A stretch of 49,218 bases of DNA from Bacillota bacterium (GTDB lineage: Bacteria > Bacillota_A > Clostridia > Lutisporales > Lutisporaceae): assembly GCA_022706865.1 (NCBI GenBank), contig JAKJBT010000001.1:1-49218 (forward strand). The letters run 5' to 3'. The notes below the pieces were generated by a model. It ran no database searches. It was not told the origin of the DNA and worked only from the letters and a program-made list of their open reading frames with translations. Positions 26,401 through 33,082 of the stretch are shown piece by piece (within the stretch, counting starts at the first letter, position 1; each line of letters starts with the position of its first letter). A program made the translations under genes and the position numbers.

Positions 26401-26828
26401 TCTGTGAGATCTCGGTCAAGCTCTATGAAAAACTGAGCGGCAGGACGGCTGTTCCGGTTTCTGCAAATCCTTTTACCGACACGAGCAACGCGGAAATCCT
26501 CAAAGCGTATAATCTTGGTATCGTAAAGGGCGTCTCCCCGGACCGCTTCGCACCCGATCAGTCTATCACGCGCCAGGAGATATGCGTGATGCTCATGCGT
26601 GCCCTCAAAGCCGCCATACCCTCCCTTAACACCGAAGCGGCTCATTCCACCGTCTTTGCCGACGAGAATCAAATTGCGCAGTGGGCGATAGATGCCGTCA
26701 GGTATATGAACAGCAAGGGAATTATGAAAGGCGTCGGAAGCAACATGATAAATCCCCTGGGCAATACTACGAGGGAACAGGCCATTATCCTTGTAAAACG
26801 AACCTATGAGGTCTTTAATAATTATTAA
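23457..26828 (+). CDS. SLH-anchored DNRLRE protein with putative papain-like cysteine peptidase domain
   Basis: Secreted protein of 1123 aa; start ATG 23457 with AAAGGAAGG, the frame running open upstream without a site. Signal peptide 1-25 (cleavage near AYA-A). A DNRLRE domain (about 40-212) carries the typical alternation of SLIRF, ITDAHIRLYKV and VTWKTKP. Ig-like segments follow (about 228-430). Residues 465-680 contain GTCFGMS (Cys496), KGHALVPW (His593) and YVYDCN (Asp614/Asn616), the order and spacing of a Cys-His-Asp/Asn thiol peptidase. Two or three SLH domains form the end (about 950-1123: RREFCEISVKLYE, ITRQEICVMLMRAL, TTREQAIILVKRTYE). It could process surface proteins; the catalytic assignment is inference. 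The upstream regulator gene is on the same strand. Confidence 0.82.
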   Translation: MKTRILIAFTVMITMLFSMPAAYAAIAPSPVNAPAPKTVSIGSTSSVYVDESSPAANFNILSEQVLSVGKDEFGFERQSLIRFHPIKESDGGLLPDDAEITDAHIRLYKVGSEAGTVNLYRLAGGFDESTVTWKTKPVISSSTAVASADLPAKAGWYNVKIPVSLLEAWLTSSKLNHGIAIRPSWTEAGKGISFRSDESSLHPPALVISYIGSSPDSPAPTPDTSDTDPCTLTYTVIPENPRPGEPMTITASASDNKALSHVTIMRGTKLLARQKAIGNQTTLSVSYVETAELPAMTYTLIADDAADPLPVRRDITVPVTGSGSAPDVRITAEWLGVERTVPERYSLIAGDGQRVVLTASADDPDGIKSLTVTINGMPHEFTYSGETSVCETLTWTNDDPDETRFSYYASAIDKENQYASTPHESFDIAGLDDIRLYWNSTPSFDNDTMGDLSWDMMVSIFGADECWWVEKWGWKSAFALGFYNAFIKDAAKIGTCFGMSTMSAEINNGRISSDDLESSLLTHQLSRANSYTGEYILARQAGQYGKDVFLKRAAQYPESNNLSNTRVILGQVENDLRRERPGIIGIREDDKGHALVPWMVRYMEDGTIRIYVYDCNKVSGIRNPDGNIQDSSQYPYIEIRTSGRWSYAFNSSKTWNDRLFYNQYEEVLGNSSRLNKLCDTADAPFITDHTMPTITETVCAFLFGSADMYFEDDQGRVTGIKDGQLKEEIPGSQALIPMGAGNFTDNEAYLIPGNVKLNAKVAGISQGSYTLGLLSGASTYTVEEKSIKSNTADRLIIEPASGYSKYKVTLASGSRDDDFTIRMSTQIPGRVKKLGTDFIGREYIFEQLGMEEGKDISLSLNEDAGGVIVSTATGGVIFDVIMRSTESADNAQEDQTSIPGSRRARISPDAKKSVTLEPENWATVETDGTVNVEEIGYAPGAPDAADAASAWAVIEIEQAIAHGLTTDGILSDFRKNITRREFCEISVKLYEKLSGRTAVPVSANPFTDTSNAEILKAYNLGIVKGVSPDRFAPDQSITRQEICVMLMRALKAAIPSLNTEAAHSTVFADENQIAQWAIDAVRYMNSKGIMKGVGSNMINPLGNTTREQAIILVKRTYEVFNNY

Positions 26829-26834
26829 AATTAA

Positions 26835-26864
26835 AAGGTTTACAAAGAAAACTTTGTAAACCTT
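26835..26864 (+). terminator. Bidirectional-looking terminator after the SLH peptidase-like gene
   Basis: A perfect 13-base stem AAGGTTTACAAAG / CTTTGTAAACCTT with a 4-base loop is followed on the plus strand by AATTATTTTTTG; the minus side is also T-rich. It marks the right edge of the GC-rich block and separates two convergent transcription units. Confidence 0.9.
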
Positions 26865-26940
26865 AATTATTTTTTGATCTTACTTCAATCCGCTTTTTCC
26901 TGACAGAGTTAATTAACAGCAGAGGCTGTTCAATACCACA

Positions 26941-27795
26941 TTATTCCTCGTATACTATTACAGCTTCCTTGGTACTGTTTATCCAATCCACTTTGCAATT
27001 CAGATTCTCAGCCGCAAATCTTACAGGTACAAAGGTTCTGTCATTTTTTGAAACAGGTGCTATATCCATTTTTTTGCTTTCTCCGTTTATTTTTATATCT
27101 GTTTTGCCCAACCACATTTCAACAGTATTTCCTCTTGCTTTCAGGGTTATTTTCCTTGTGGCTCCATCCCACTCCACTGTACCGCCTATAGCCTCTACTA
27201 CCGCACGGATGGGCACCATGGTTCTCCCCGCTATTACTTCAGGAGCGGTTCCTCTTCCCGGATCAACTTCCTGGCTTACTCCGTCAACGCTCATATTTGG
27301 GTCTTCAAGTTTTAACATAATAAAATGCTTGTAGCTTCCGGGCTTATATACCTGATCCCCCGTTGTTACAACAAATGTTGCAATTACATCCCCAAGCTTT
27401 TCATCGATTCCTTCAAAAGGCCTTGCTTCTGCCAATACCGGCTTTACTGAATAATAATAAGTAGTTTTGGGTTCCACATTTACATCCGCATAGGAAGTGC
27501 TTGTGATATAAAAGTCTGTAACAGATATCCCAATATCACTTTGGGTAGTCGATCTAAAGAGCCTGTATCCTAAGCCGTTGGCAAGCTGCTCTGTTCTTCC
27601 TGAATCAATATGCACTGTCCCCGAGAATTGGGCACCTGTTTGATCTGTGATATTGATCTTGCCTTTGATACCGTTGGCAATGATACTCCACTCCCCGTTC
27701 AAAAGAGGTGAATCGCTTGGGGCCGTAGCTGAAACAGCAGGTGCAGATCCTTCTTTCCACTCATAGGTATAGGTATAGCCATAGCCGCTGCCCAA
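26941..27795 (-). CDS. Stalk-domain surface protein, 3' part after a frameshift
   Basis: This is the downstream piece of a secreted protein whose front lies at 27815-28279. The last 100 residues form a copper-amine-oxidase N-terminal-like stalk domain (VPIRAVVEAIGGTVEWDG, then RTFVPVRFAAENLNCKVDW), a non-catalytic surface module common in Clostridia. On its own the frame begins at a TTG with no ribosome-binding site and no signal peptide. The reading frame stays open upstream to the G run at 27819-27823 (…PGDKKSIILTLGSGYG…), where removing one G joins both pieces into about 445 aa. It is therefore unlikely to be an independent gene. It is convergent with the SLH peptidase-like gene. Confidence 0.7.
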   Translation of the reverse strand: MGSGYGYTYTYEWKEGSAPAVSATAPSDSPLLNGEWSIIANGIKGKINITDQTGAQFSGTVHIDSGRTEQLANGLGYRLFRSTTQSDIGISVTDFYITSTSYADVNVEPKTTYYYSVKPVLAEARPFEGIDEKLGDVIATFVVTTGDQVYKPGSYKHFIMLKLEDPNMSVDGVSQEVDPGRGTAPEVIAGRTMVPIRAVVEAIGGTVEWDGATRKITLKARGNTVEMWLGKTDIKINGESKKMDIAPVSKNDRTFVPVRFAAENLNCKVDWINSTKEAVIVYEE

Positions 27796-27814
27796 AGTCA
27801 GGATAATAGATTTT

Positions 27815-28279
27815 TTATCCCCCGGGCTTTATGCCTGCTTCATCCAAATGAGCATTTATCTGTACTCCGCCCCAAGACTTGGAACTGATTACCTTATAAT
27901 CAATGTTGAATCCGGTTTTCTGACCGGCAGCAATATAGGAGGGAGGGGTGTCCCAGACAACCTGATATGTCACATGGGCAATGGCATTCCCATTATCATA
28001 TCTGCGTGAATGGGTAAATGTCATATCCCCTTCAGAGCCTTCAACCGTATATTTATCATATATGACATCTGAGGTCCCAATTATACCGTTTTGTATTTCT
28101 CCCTTGACTGTGTAATCCAATGTTGACAAATAATAATTCGTTTCCGCAAGATGCCATCCTCCGGTAGTATCGGCATATACCGTCCCAGGTATCAGGAAAT
28201 TCACTGATAATGAAATGGTTAGCAGCAGCACTGCTGTGATCAGACCCAATGTAATTTTTTTCCTGTTCGCTTTTTTCAT
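27815..28279 (-). CDS. Stalk-domain surface protein, 5' part before a frameshift
   Basis: Front piece of a secreted protein. The start is the ATG at 28279, with AAGGAGG 6 bases before it; the frame is open another 36 bases upstream with in-frame ATGs that lack a better site. A signal peptide (KKITLGLITAVLLLTISLSVNFLIPGTVYA) is followed by about 120 residues that I do not assign. The frame ends at TAA just after the G5 run at 27819-27823 (…GIKPGG stop). With one G fewer it continues into the 26941-27795 frame. Either the gene is disrupted or the run was miscounted. Confidence 0.7.
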   Translation of the reverse strand: MKKANRKKITLGLITAVLLLTISLSVNFLIPGTVYADTTGGWHLAETNYYLSTLDYTVKGEIQNGIIGTSDVIYDKYTVEGSEGDMTFTHSRRYDNGNAIAHVTYQVVWDTPPSYIAAGQKTGFNIDYKVISSKSWGGVQINAHLDEAGIKPGG

Positions 28280-28342
28280 GGAGCTCCTCCTTTTCATTCT
28301 ACTTTCTCTTTTCATAGTAGCATCATAGGGTAAAAAAAAGAC

Positions 28343-28358
28343 CTACCCGACCGGGTAG
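28343..28358 (-). terminator. Terminator of the membrane LuxR regulator gene
   Basis: CTACCCG-AC-CGGGTAG is a tight perfect stem. On the minus strand it is followed by GTC and eight T. It lies 22 bases after the regulator stop codon and just before the start region of the surface-protein gene. Confidence 0.85.
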
Positions 28359-28380
28359 TTCCCACACAAAACCATCCTTT

Positions 28381-29538
28381 TTATTTGCCTGTCCCAATAC
28401 CTCTCTTTTCTAAAACAATATTTACAAGTTCTCCGCGGCTTTGTATTTTGAACTTTGAATAAATATTTTTTACATAATATTTCACTGTATTTTCACTTAT
28501 ATAAAGCTCTCCGGCAATTATCCTGTAAGTCTTTCCCTGAAGCAAACGGGATGCAACCTGATTTTCCCGCTCCGACAGGTTCTCGAACACTGCGTCATAG
28601 TCAGGCTGTCTGATCTGTTCCTGAGCAGATATTTCCATGAATACTCTTAAGTAGGTATGATCTCTGAGAAGTGAAGACAAATATCTATGCAAAAACGGAA
28701 GCAGTGCAAGTGCCACACAAACTATGGCCAGCGCCAGCAATACGGGGTCTGCGCTTTGTTTGTCGACAGATACTATAGCATTCCCTATCAACCCTCCCAG
28801 CAGTATCCCGAGCACATTGGCGGAGAGGCCTATTCCAAGAATTGTTGCGGGGTTTTTATGAAAATCCAACATTTCTCCAAGAATACTCCACCAAAATAAA
28901 TCACATACTCCAAAGGCTCCAAGCATCAATGTATTGACTGCAATATAACCGGCAATGTTATGGTCAAGGATCATAAAGCTTATGAATGAAATCCCGATCA
29001 TAGCGATTGCAACGTAGAGTATATAAGCCCGGTTCACCTTTTGAGGCAGATGACCCATTGTAAGAACGGCAATAATATAGGGAATTGCCCAATACCAGCT
29101 TGTCAGCCATTTAAGATGGGCAAAGGCGGGATTAACCACTTGATACATCAAACCTGAATTAATAGTAATAACTATAATAAAGAGACATAAAAAAGCAAGC
29201 AGAGGTGCCATGCTTATCCGGCTTTTATCCGGCTCAAAGGAAGCAGAAGACGAAATGCAATTATCCTCGGGGAGTTTCAGTGCAAACAGGAATGCAAGGA
29301 TCAGCATTATCATTGATAAAGCCAATCCGCTGTGTGGAGAAATCCAGAGTGCTGCCATATTCAGTAATAACCCCATGCAGCCACACAGCTTCCGGACATG
29401 AATGAGCCTGCGATAATTCCCACAGTCCATAACACCGAGGGTGGAAAGAAAAAAGGCACGGAAATGACAATGCAAAAGAGGTAAGTATACAGGAAAGTTC
29501 TCTTGGCTCCTCTTTTTGTTTTTATGAAAAACCCGCAT
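28381..29538 (-). CDS. Membrane-embedded LuxR-type regulator, 3' part after a frameshift
   Basis: Main piece of a regulator that joins a 12-helix MFS-like membrane region to a C-terminal LuxR helix-turn-helix (LSERENQVASRLLQGKTYR, then ISENTVKYYVKNIYSKF, last 65 residues). The part homologous to the family begins near 29380 (GLLLNMAALWISP…); the first 50 residues of this frame are out-of-frame sequence and have no ribosome-binding site. Adding one G to the G4 run at 29371-29374 joins it to the 29361-29738 frame, giving 452 aa, a usual length. Regulators of this design are thought to sense a signal in the membrane and activate nearby genes; the broken surface gene downstream is the obvious target. 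Confidence 0.75.
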   Translation of the reverse strand: MRVFHKNKKRSQENFPVYLPLLHCHFRAFFLSTLGVMDCGNYRRLIHVRKLCGCMGLLLNMAALWISPHSGLALSMIMLILAFLFALKLPEDNCISSSASFEPDKSRISMAPLLAFLCLFIIVITINSGLMYQVVNPAFAHLKWLTSWYWAIPYIIAVLTMGHLPQKVNRAYILYVAIAMIGISFISFMILDHNIAGYIAVNTLMLGAFGVCDLFWWSILGEMLDFHKNPATILGIGLSANVLGILLGGLIGNAIVSVDKQSADPVLLALAIVCVALALLPFLHRYLSSLLRDHTYLRVFMEISAQEQIRQPDYDAVFENLSERENQVASRLLQGKTYRIIAGELYISENTVKYYVKNIYSKFKIQSRGELVNIVLEKRGIGTGK

Positions 29539-29738
29539 AGCAGCAGCCCCAAAAATACAGCTGCAATTCCTCCGAAAACCATAACATGGGAATCAAAGTC
29601 AAAGATTCCGATGAGAGAGTAAAAAACTTCTCCTTCAAAAATAAAGGATAGCATCCAGGATGAAAACAATGAGTGGGCAATAACGGACAGCCATCGTTCA
29701 CTTAATAATTTATTTGAGCTGCTATCCGGAAATCTCAT
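29361..29738 (-). CDS. Membrane-embedded LuxR-type regulator, 5' part before a frameshift
   Basis: N-terminal piece of the MFS-like LuxR regulator. The start chosen is ATG 29738, preceded by AGGGTGAG; a GTG three codons upstream has no space for a site. It contains the first three to four membrane helices (SWMLSFIFEGEVFYSLIG; MVFGGIAAVFLGLLLCGF; TYLFCIVISVPFFFPP; VGIIAGSFMSGSCVAAWG) and stops at TGA shortly after the G4 run at 29371-29374. It overlaps the next piece by frame. Joined by a single-base correction the two make one protein. Confidence 0.7.
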   Translation of the reverse strand: MRFPDSSSNKLLSERWLSVIAHSLFSSWMLSFIFEGEVFYSLIGIFDFDSHVMVFGGIAAVFLGLLLCGFFIKTKRGAKRTFLYTYLFCIVISVPFFFPPSVLWTVGIIAGSFMSGSCVAAWGYY

Positions 29739-29831
29739 ATCACTCACCCTAATACGTTATATTTTTATGCTGTAACAAGGTTTCATGATGGGTTTTACAC
29801 CCCTGCAAAAACCTATCCAATCAACAAAAAA

Positions 29832-29883
29832 CCCCCTAACATTGTTATTAATCCTGATTATTAACAAAGGGGGCAAAAGGTTT
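29832..29883 (-). terminator. Terminator of the CNNM/CorC gene
   Basis: CCCCCT (29832-29837) and AGGGGG (29878-29883) close a longer interrupted stem including TTATTAAT/ATTAATAA-like pairs. On the minus strand GGGGG runs into TTTTTTG. It begins about 16 bases after the stop of the gene ending at 29899. Confidence 0.8.
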
Positions 29884-29898
29884 ATATCTAAAATACTG

Positions 29899-31230
29899 TT
29901 ACTCTTCTGTTCTATCAGGTTCTATATCTCTCTTTTCAATTCTTATTTTTGATATTCTCTTGTCATCCACTTCTTCTATCCTGAAATATAAATTGTCGAT
30001 AGTCAGTTCATACCCTACCTCCGGCATTTTGCCCGAGTGGCTGAGGAGCATTCCGCTTATTGTATCGAACTCCTCTTCTCCGGATAGTTTTGTATCCAAT
30101 ATATCGTTTACATCGCCTAAATTAAGCATTCCGCTGACAATATATGTATTGTCGTCAATTTTTTCATAGTCAAGAATTACATCATCGTACTCATCAAATA
30201 TGTTGCCGACGATTTCCTCAAGCAAGTCCTCTATTGTGATAATTCCTGCCGTACCCCCATACTCATCTATGACTACTGCAATGTGGGTTTTGGATTTCTG
30301 CATTTCCTTGAAAAGCTCGTCAATCTTCTTGTACTCGGGAACAAAGTGTGCCTCTCTTATTATGTCTTTAAGGGATACCTCCCATTCGACCTTATTTTTT
30401 ATCATTGAAAATAAATCTTTTACATATAAAATTCCTATGATATTATCAATTGATTCTTCATATACAGGTATCCTGGAAAAGTTCTCCTGCACTATTACAT
30501 CAAGTATTTCTTCACGGGTGGCTTCAGAGTTAAGGGCCACAATATCGATTCTGGGAGTCATTACTTCCTTTGCAACCGTATCATCAAATTCAAATATACT
30601 GTTGATCATTTCCGTCTCGGCTTCCCGGAATATCCCTTTCTCTTCCCCGACGTTTATCATGGACCTGATTTCTTCTTCTGTTATCTGCTCCTCCGTTACC
30701 TTTGCCGGTCCCCCCATGAGCTTAACTACCAAATTAGTGGACACGGTAAGGAATTTTACAATAGGATACGTTAACTTGGACAAAAGGTTTATTGTACCGG
30801 CAACCCTAAATGCCGTCTTTTCCGATTGCGAAAGAGCCATTCGTTTGGGAACAAGCTCTCCCAGCACTAAAGTAAACAGCGCAATTATACTGGTTACAAT
30901 AAACGTGGAAATCCCGGCAGCTGATGCAGATATGAACGGAATATTCAAGCTCATGAGGAATCCGGTCAAGCCGTTTGTTAACGTCTGAGCACCAATGGCA
31001 CTGGCAAGAAATCCGGCAAGGGTAATTCCGATCTGAATTGTAGCCAGCAGCTTGCTCGGCTCTTCAAGAAATTTGTTTACTAAAACTGCAGCTTTGTTTC
31101 CTTCATCCACAAGAGGCTTGATTCTGGATTGCCTTACTGAAATTATAGCCATTTCGGAAGCAGCAAAAAACGCATTTAAACCTATAAGCAACATTATAAG
31201 CAATATTTGCGTCCATAAGTCACCGTCCAT
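29899..31230 (-). CDS. CNNM/CorC-HlyC family membrane protein (divalent cation efflux type)
   Basis: 443-aa protein of the hemolysin-C/CNNM family, now mostly linked to magnesium or cobalt export. An N-terminal DUF21/CNNM membrane domain (about 1-190) starts with DLWTQILLIMLLIGLNAFFAASEMAI and includes IQIGITLAGFLASAIGA and LGELVPKRMALS. A CBS-domain pair follows (about 215-335: VMTPRIDIVALNSEATREEI; HIAVVIDEYGGTAGIITIED). A CorC/HlyC transporter-associated domain ends it (about 350-435). The start ATG has a GGGGGA site. It appears to be a single-gene unit with its own terminator. Confidence 0.92.
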   Translation of the reverse strand: MDGDLWTQILLIMLLIGLNAFFAASEMAIISVRQSRIKPLVDEGNKAAVLVNKFLEEPSKLLATIQIGITLAGFLASAIGAQTLTNGLTGFLMSLNIPFISASAAGISTFIVTSIIALFTLVLGELVPKRMALSQSEKTAFRVAGTINLLSKLTYPIVKFLTVSTNLVVKLMGGPAKVTEEQITEEEIRSMINVGEEKGIFREAETEMINSIFEFDDTVAKEVMTPRIDIVALNSEATREEILDVIVQENFSRIPVYEESIDNIIGILYVKDLFSMIKNKVEWEVSLKDIIREAHFVPEYKKIDELFKEMQKSKTHIAVVIDEYGGTAGIITIEDLLEEIVGNIFDEYDDVILDYEKIDDNTYIVSGMLNLGDVNDILDTKLSGEEEFDTISGMLLSHSGKMPEVGYELTIDNLYFRIEEVDDKRISKIRIEKRDIEPDRTEE

Positions 31231-31309
31231 TAAAAAAATTCCCCCTAGTAAATCATTTGTTAATATTATACTATTTATTCATATGCATGTACAAATTAAA
31301 TATTAACTA

Positions 31310-31438
31310 TTATATACCTCTTCTTCCAATTTTCCAACTATATCTGCGCTTTAATGTGAAAGGCTCCCAATAAAGCACTTTATCTTCCGGGGAAGCATTG
31401 TAACAGTCCTTAAGGTAGTAATGCACTATATTTGCCAT
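31310..31438 (-). CDS. Small protein, 42 aa
   Basis: A short frame with a good AAAAGGA site 6 bases before the ATG. It is not recognised. The product is aromatic and basic toward the end (VLYWEPFTLKRRYSW), with one Cys at residue 12, and has no membrane segment. It lies 26 bases after another small gene and completes an apparent three-gene unit with the 203-aa protein. The evidence is the ribosome-binding site and position only, so it remains tentative. Confidence 0.5.
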   Translation of the reverse strand: MANIVHYYLKDCYNASPEDKVLYWEPFTLKRRYSWKIGRRGI

Positions 31439-31464
31439 TGCTATTCCTTTTCACTTTAAATACC

Positions 31465-31635
31465 TCAATCCAGCAGATTTTGGGGCAAATCCATCAAAAA
31501 CACCAGGAGCGTAATGATTAAAAATGTTTTGTCACACTTATTCTCAATATACAAGATAAAAGCAATGGCAAGGATCAAAAAATCTTCCGGGCTCAGCCGA
31601 TTAAGAATACTCAAAATTAAATGCTCGGTGCTCAT
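31465..31635 (-). CDS. Small membrane protein, 56 aa
   Basis: The start ATG lies one base after the stop of the 203-aa gene, with AGGCAGGGA within that gene's end, so translation is probably coupled. Residues 6-30 and 36-50 are strongly hydrophobic (DFLILAIAFILYIE; TFLIITLLVFLMDL), split by ENKCDK, giving a hairpin-like small membrane protein. Short proteins of this type with a charged turn between two hydrophobic runs occur in many sporulating Clostridia, mostly without known function. No specific family is claimed. Confidence 0.65.
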   Translation of the reverse strand: MSTEHLILSILNRLSPEDFLILAIAFILYIENKCDKTFLIITLLVFLMDLPQNLLD

Positions 31636-31636
31636 T

Positions 31637-32248
31637 TTATTTCCCTGCCTTGCTCATAAAATTTTCAAAAAATGCAACCAAATTCATAATTTTGATGCAA
31701 TCATCTATGCCTTTTTGCCTTTTTTCGGATACGAAAGGCCTTAGCGAATATAAAAGTGAAATCCTGTTATCATCCTTTACCCCTGCAAACATCTTGTCAA
31801 AAAGCAAGCCCAAAAGAGCCCTTTCGTCAAAATCCCCCAGGCTGTCTTTTAAGTCTGCCTGGCTTTCGTAAACTTCCGGCTCTTCTATTTCATTTTTTTT
31901 TTGAGGGCCCAGTCCCGAAAGGAGCATGCCCATAAGCTGTTTTTTCAGACCTTCCATGTCATTGCTCTTAAGCATTTTTATGAGCTGATCACTTGAGCCG
32001 TCTGCAGACCTGTTATTGGACAGATACTTGATGATATCTTCCTTTAACCCGTCTATATCCCCCTTGTTGATCTTATCCTTTATGGCAGGGTCTATGTTAC
32101 TGTTCCGGCTTATTTCATTTACCAGCATATTCTTAACCTGGTCCGTGGATACGTTGTCAATATCCACACCTCCCAGCTTTTCGGAAACCATATTTTTCAG
32201 CTCGTTCATCCTGCTGTCAGACACATTGTTATCCTTGCCGTATGCCAT
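31637..32248 (-). CDS. Hypothetical protein, 203 aa, charged helical
   Basis: I do not recognise this protein. It is real by its GGAGGT site 6 bases before the ATG. It has no signal peptide or membrane segment. It looks built of short helical units separated by Asn/Asp/Ser-rich turns: near residues 14-50 (MNELKNMVSEKLGG), 60-75 and 85-107 (LIKMLKSNDMEGLKKQLMGM), then an acidic linker and a C-terminal helical domain (about 130-200). The similar spacing of the units suggests a loose internal repeat. Two small genes follow in the same direction. A role in sporulation or the envelope is possible but not shown. Confidence 0.75.
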   Translation of the reverse strand: MAYGKDNNVSDSRMNELKNMVSEKLGGVDIDNVSTDQVKNMLVNEISRNSNIDPAIKDKINKGDIDGLKEDIIKYLSNNRSADGSSDQLIKMLKSNDMEGLKKQLMGMLLSGLGPQKKNEIEEPEVYESQADLKDSLGDFDERALLGLLFDKMFAGVKDDNRISLLYSLRPFVSEKRQKGIDDCIKIMNLVAFFENFMSKAGK

Positions 32249-32393
32249 GTTGTAACCTCCAATCTCTATTGATTTATTACCATAATATTCTCCTGATTAT
32301 CATTGGTTACTTTTGTAACCATCCCACTTTCATACTATGTACAAACCGAGATTTTGGTGACGGGGGATAAGATATGTGCTCATAGGAGGATAT

Positions 32394-32422
32394 TGAGACA
32401 CGCGAAACGTCCCCATGTCTCA
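32394..32422. repeat. REP-like palindrome, copy 1
   Basis: TGAGACA (32394-32400) and TGTCTCA (32416-32422) enclose a core GAAACGTCCCCA. It resembles the widespread GAGACA-GGGGACGGTTC-GTCTC type of short palindromic repeat. It lies upstream of the flavin reductase gene, with a second copy just downstream. Confidence 0.6.
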
Positions 32423-32488
32423 TCGATTTATGATATAATAAATAATAATAAGCAAATAATAAGTATGATGAGTTAAAAGGAGGAAACA

Positions 32489-33055
32489 ATGGCTAAGCAG
32501 ATGTGGAAGCCCGGTACCATGCTTTATCCCGTACCGGCCGTAATGGTATCCTGCAGAAGCAGCGAAGGTGTGAACAACATCATAACGGTTGCATGGACAG
32601 GTATAGTATGTTCAGACCCGGCAATGCTTTATGTCTCTATAAGGCCTGAAAGATTCTCCCACGGTATAATTAAGGATACCGGCAGCTTCGTAGTAAACCT
32701 GCCCACCAGGGATCTGGCATATGCCGTTGACTTCTGCGGGGTAAAATCAGGCAGGGATATAAATAAATTTAAGCATTTAGGCCTCACCCCGCAAAAATCA
32801 AATCTGGTTGATGCCCCTTCCATTGGAGAATCTCCTGTAAGCCTGGAATGCCGGGTCAACAACACAATATCCCTGGGCTCCCATGATATGTTTATCGCAG
32901 AGATATTATGCGTTGATGCAGAGGAAAAGCTTTTAGACAAGTCCGGAAAGCTGCACCTTAATAAGGCAGGCTTGATATGCTATAACCATGGCGAATACAG
33001 GGCCCTTGCAGAGTCTTTGGGTCACTTCGGTTTTTCAGTAAGAAAAAAGAAGTAA
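32489..33055 (+). CDS. Flavin reductase family protein (flavoredoxin-like)
   Basis: FMN-binding split-barrel protein of 188 aa, expected to bind FMN and act as a flavin reductase or electron carrier. Family signs are the early PVPAVMVSCRS, NIITVAWTGIVCSDPAMLYVSIRP and the HGIIKDTGSFVVNLPT stretch. Cysteines near 22, 41 and 84 are present. The start ATG has a strong AAGGAGG site. It is the only plus-strand gene in a long minus-strand stretch, between two copies of a REP-like palindrome; the second palindrome contains its stop codon. Confidence 0.9.
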   Translation: MAKQMWKPGTMLYPVPAVMVSCRSSEGVNNIITVAWTGIVCSDPAMLYVSIRPERFSHGIIKDTGSFVVNLPTRDLAYAVDFCGVKSGRDINKFKHLGLTPQKSNLVDAPSIGESPVSLECRVNNTISLGSHDMFIAEILCVDAEEKLLDKSGKLHLNKAGLICYNHGEYRALAESLGHFGFSVRKKK

Positions 33056-33082
33056 GACAGGAGAAACGTCCTCGTGTCTTAC
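33052..33082. repeat. REP-like palindrome, copy 2, holding both convergent stop codons
   Basis: GTAAGACA (33052-33059) and TGTCTTAC (33075-33082) enclose a core AGAAACGTCCTC, matching copy 1 at 32394. The TAA in the left arm ends the flavin reductase gene and the mirrored TTA in the right arm ends the TPR gene on the other strand. Flanking A-rich (left) and T-rich (right) runs make it a likely bidirectional terminator. Confidence 0.7.

Larger units (their letters stand above)
16550..26830. other. GC-rich surface-protein/regulator block
   Basis: From about 16550 to 26830 the DNA is clearly richer in G and C than on either side, with codons such as GCC, GGC and CCG far more frequent. The change coincides with three long genes: an SLH surface protein, a divergent large regulator and an SLH peptidase-like protein. 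tRNA-Leu(CAA) lies at the left edge and a strong terminator at the right. No integrase, transposase or direct repeat was seen inside or at the edges. Horizontal acquisition is an inference from composition only. Confidence 0.55.

Noticed and set aside
27815..27830. Programmed frameshifting to explain the split stalk-domain gene
   Set aside because: No slippery heptamer with a downstream pseudoknot or internal Shine-Dalgarno was seen; a run-length indel or sequencing error is simpler.
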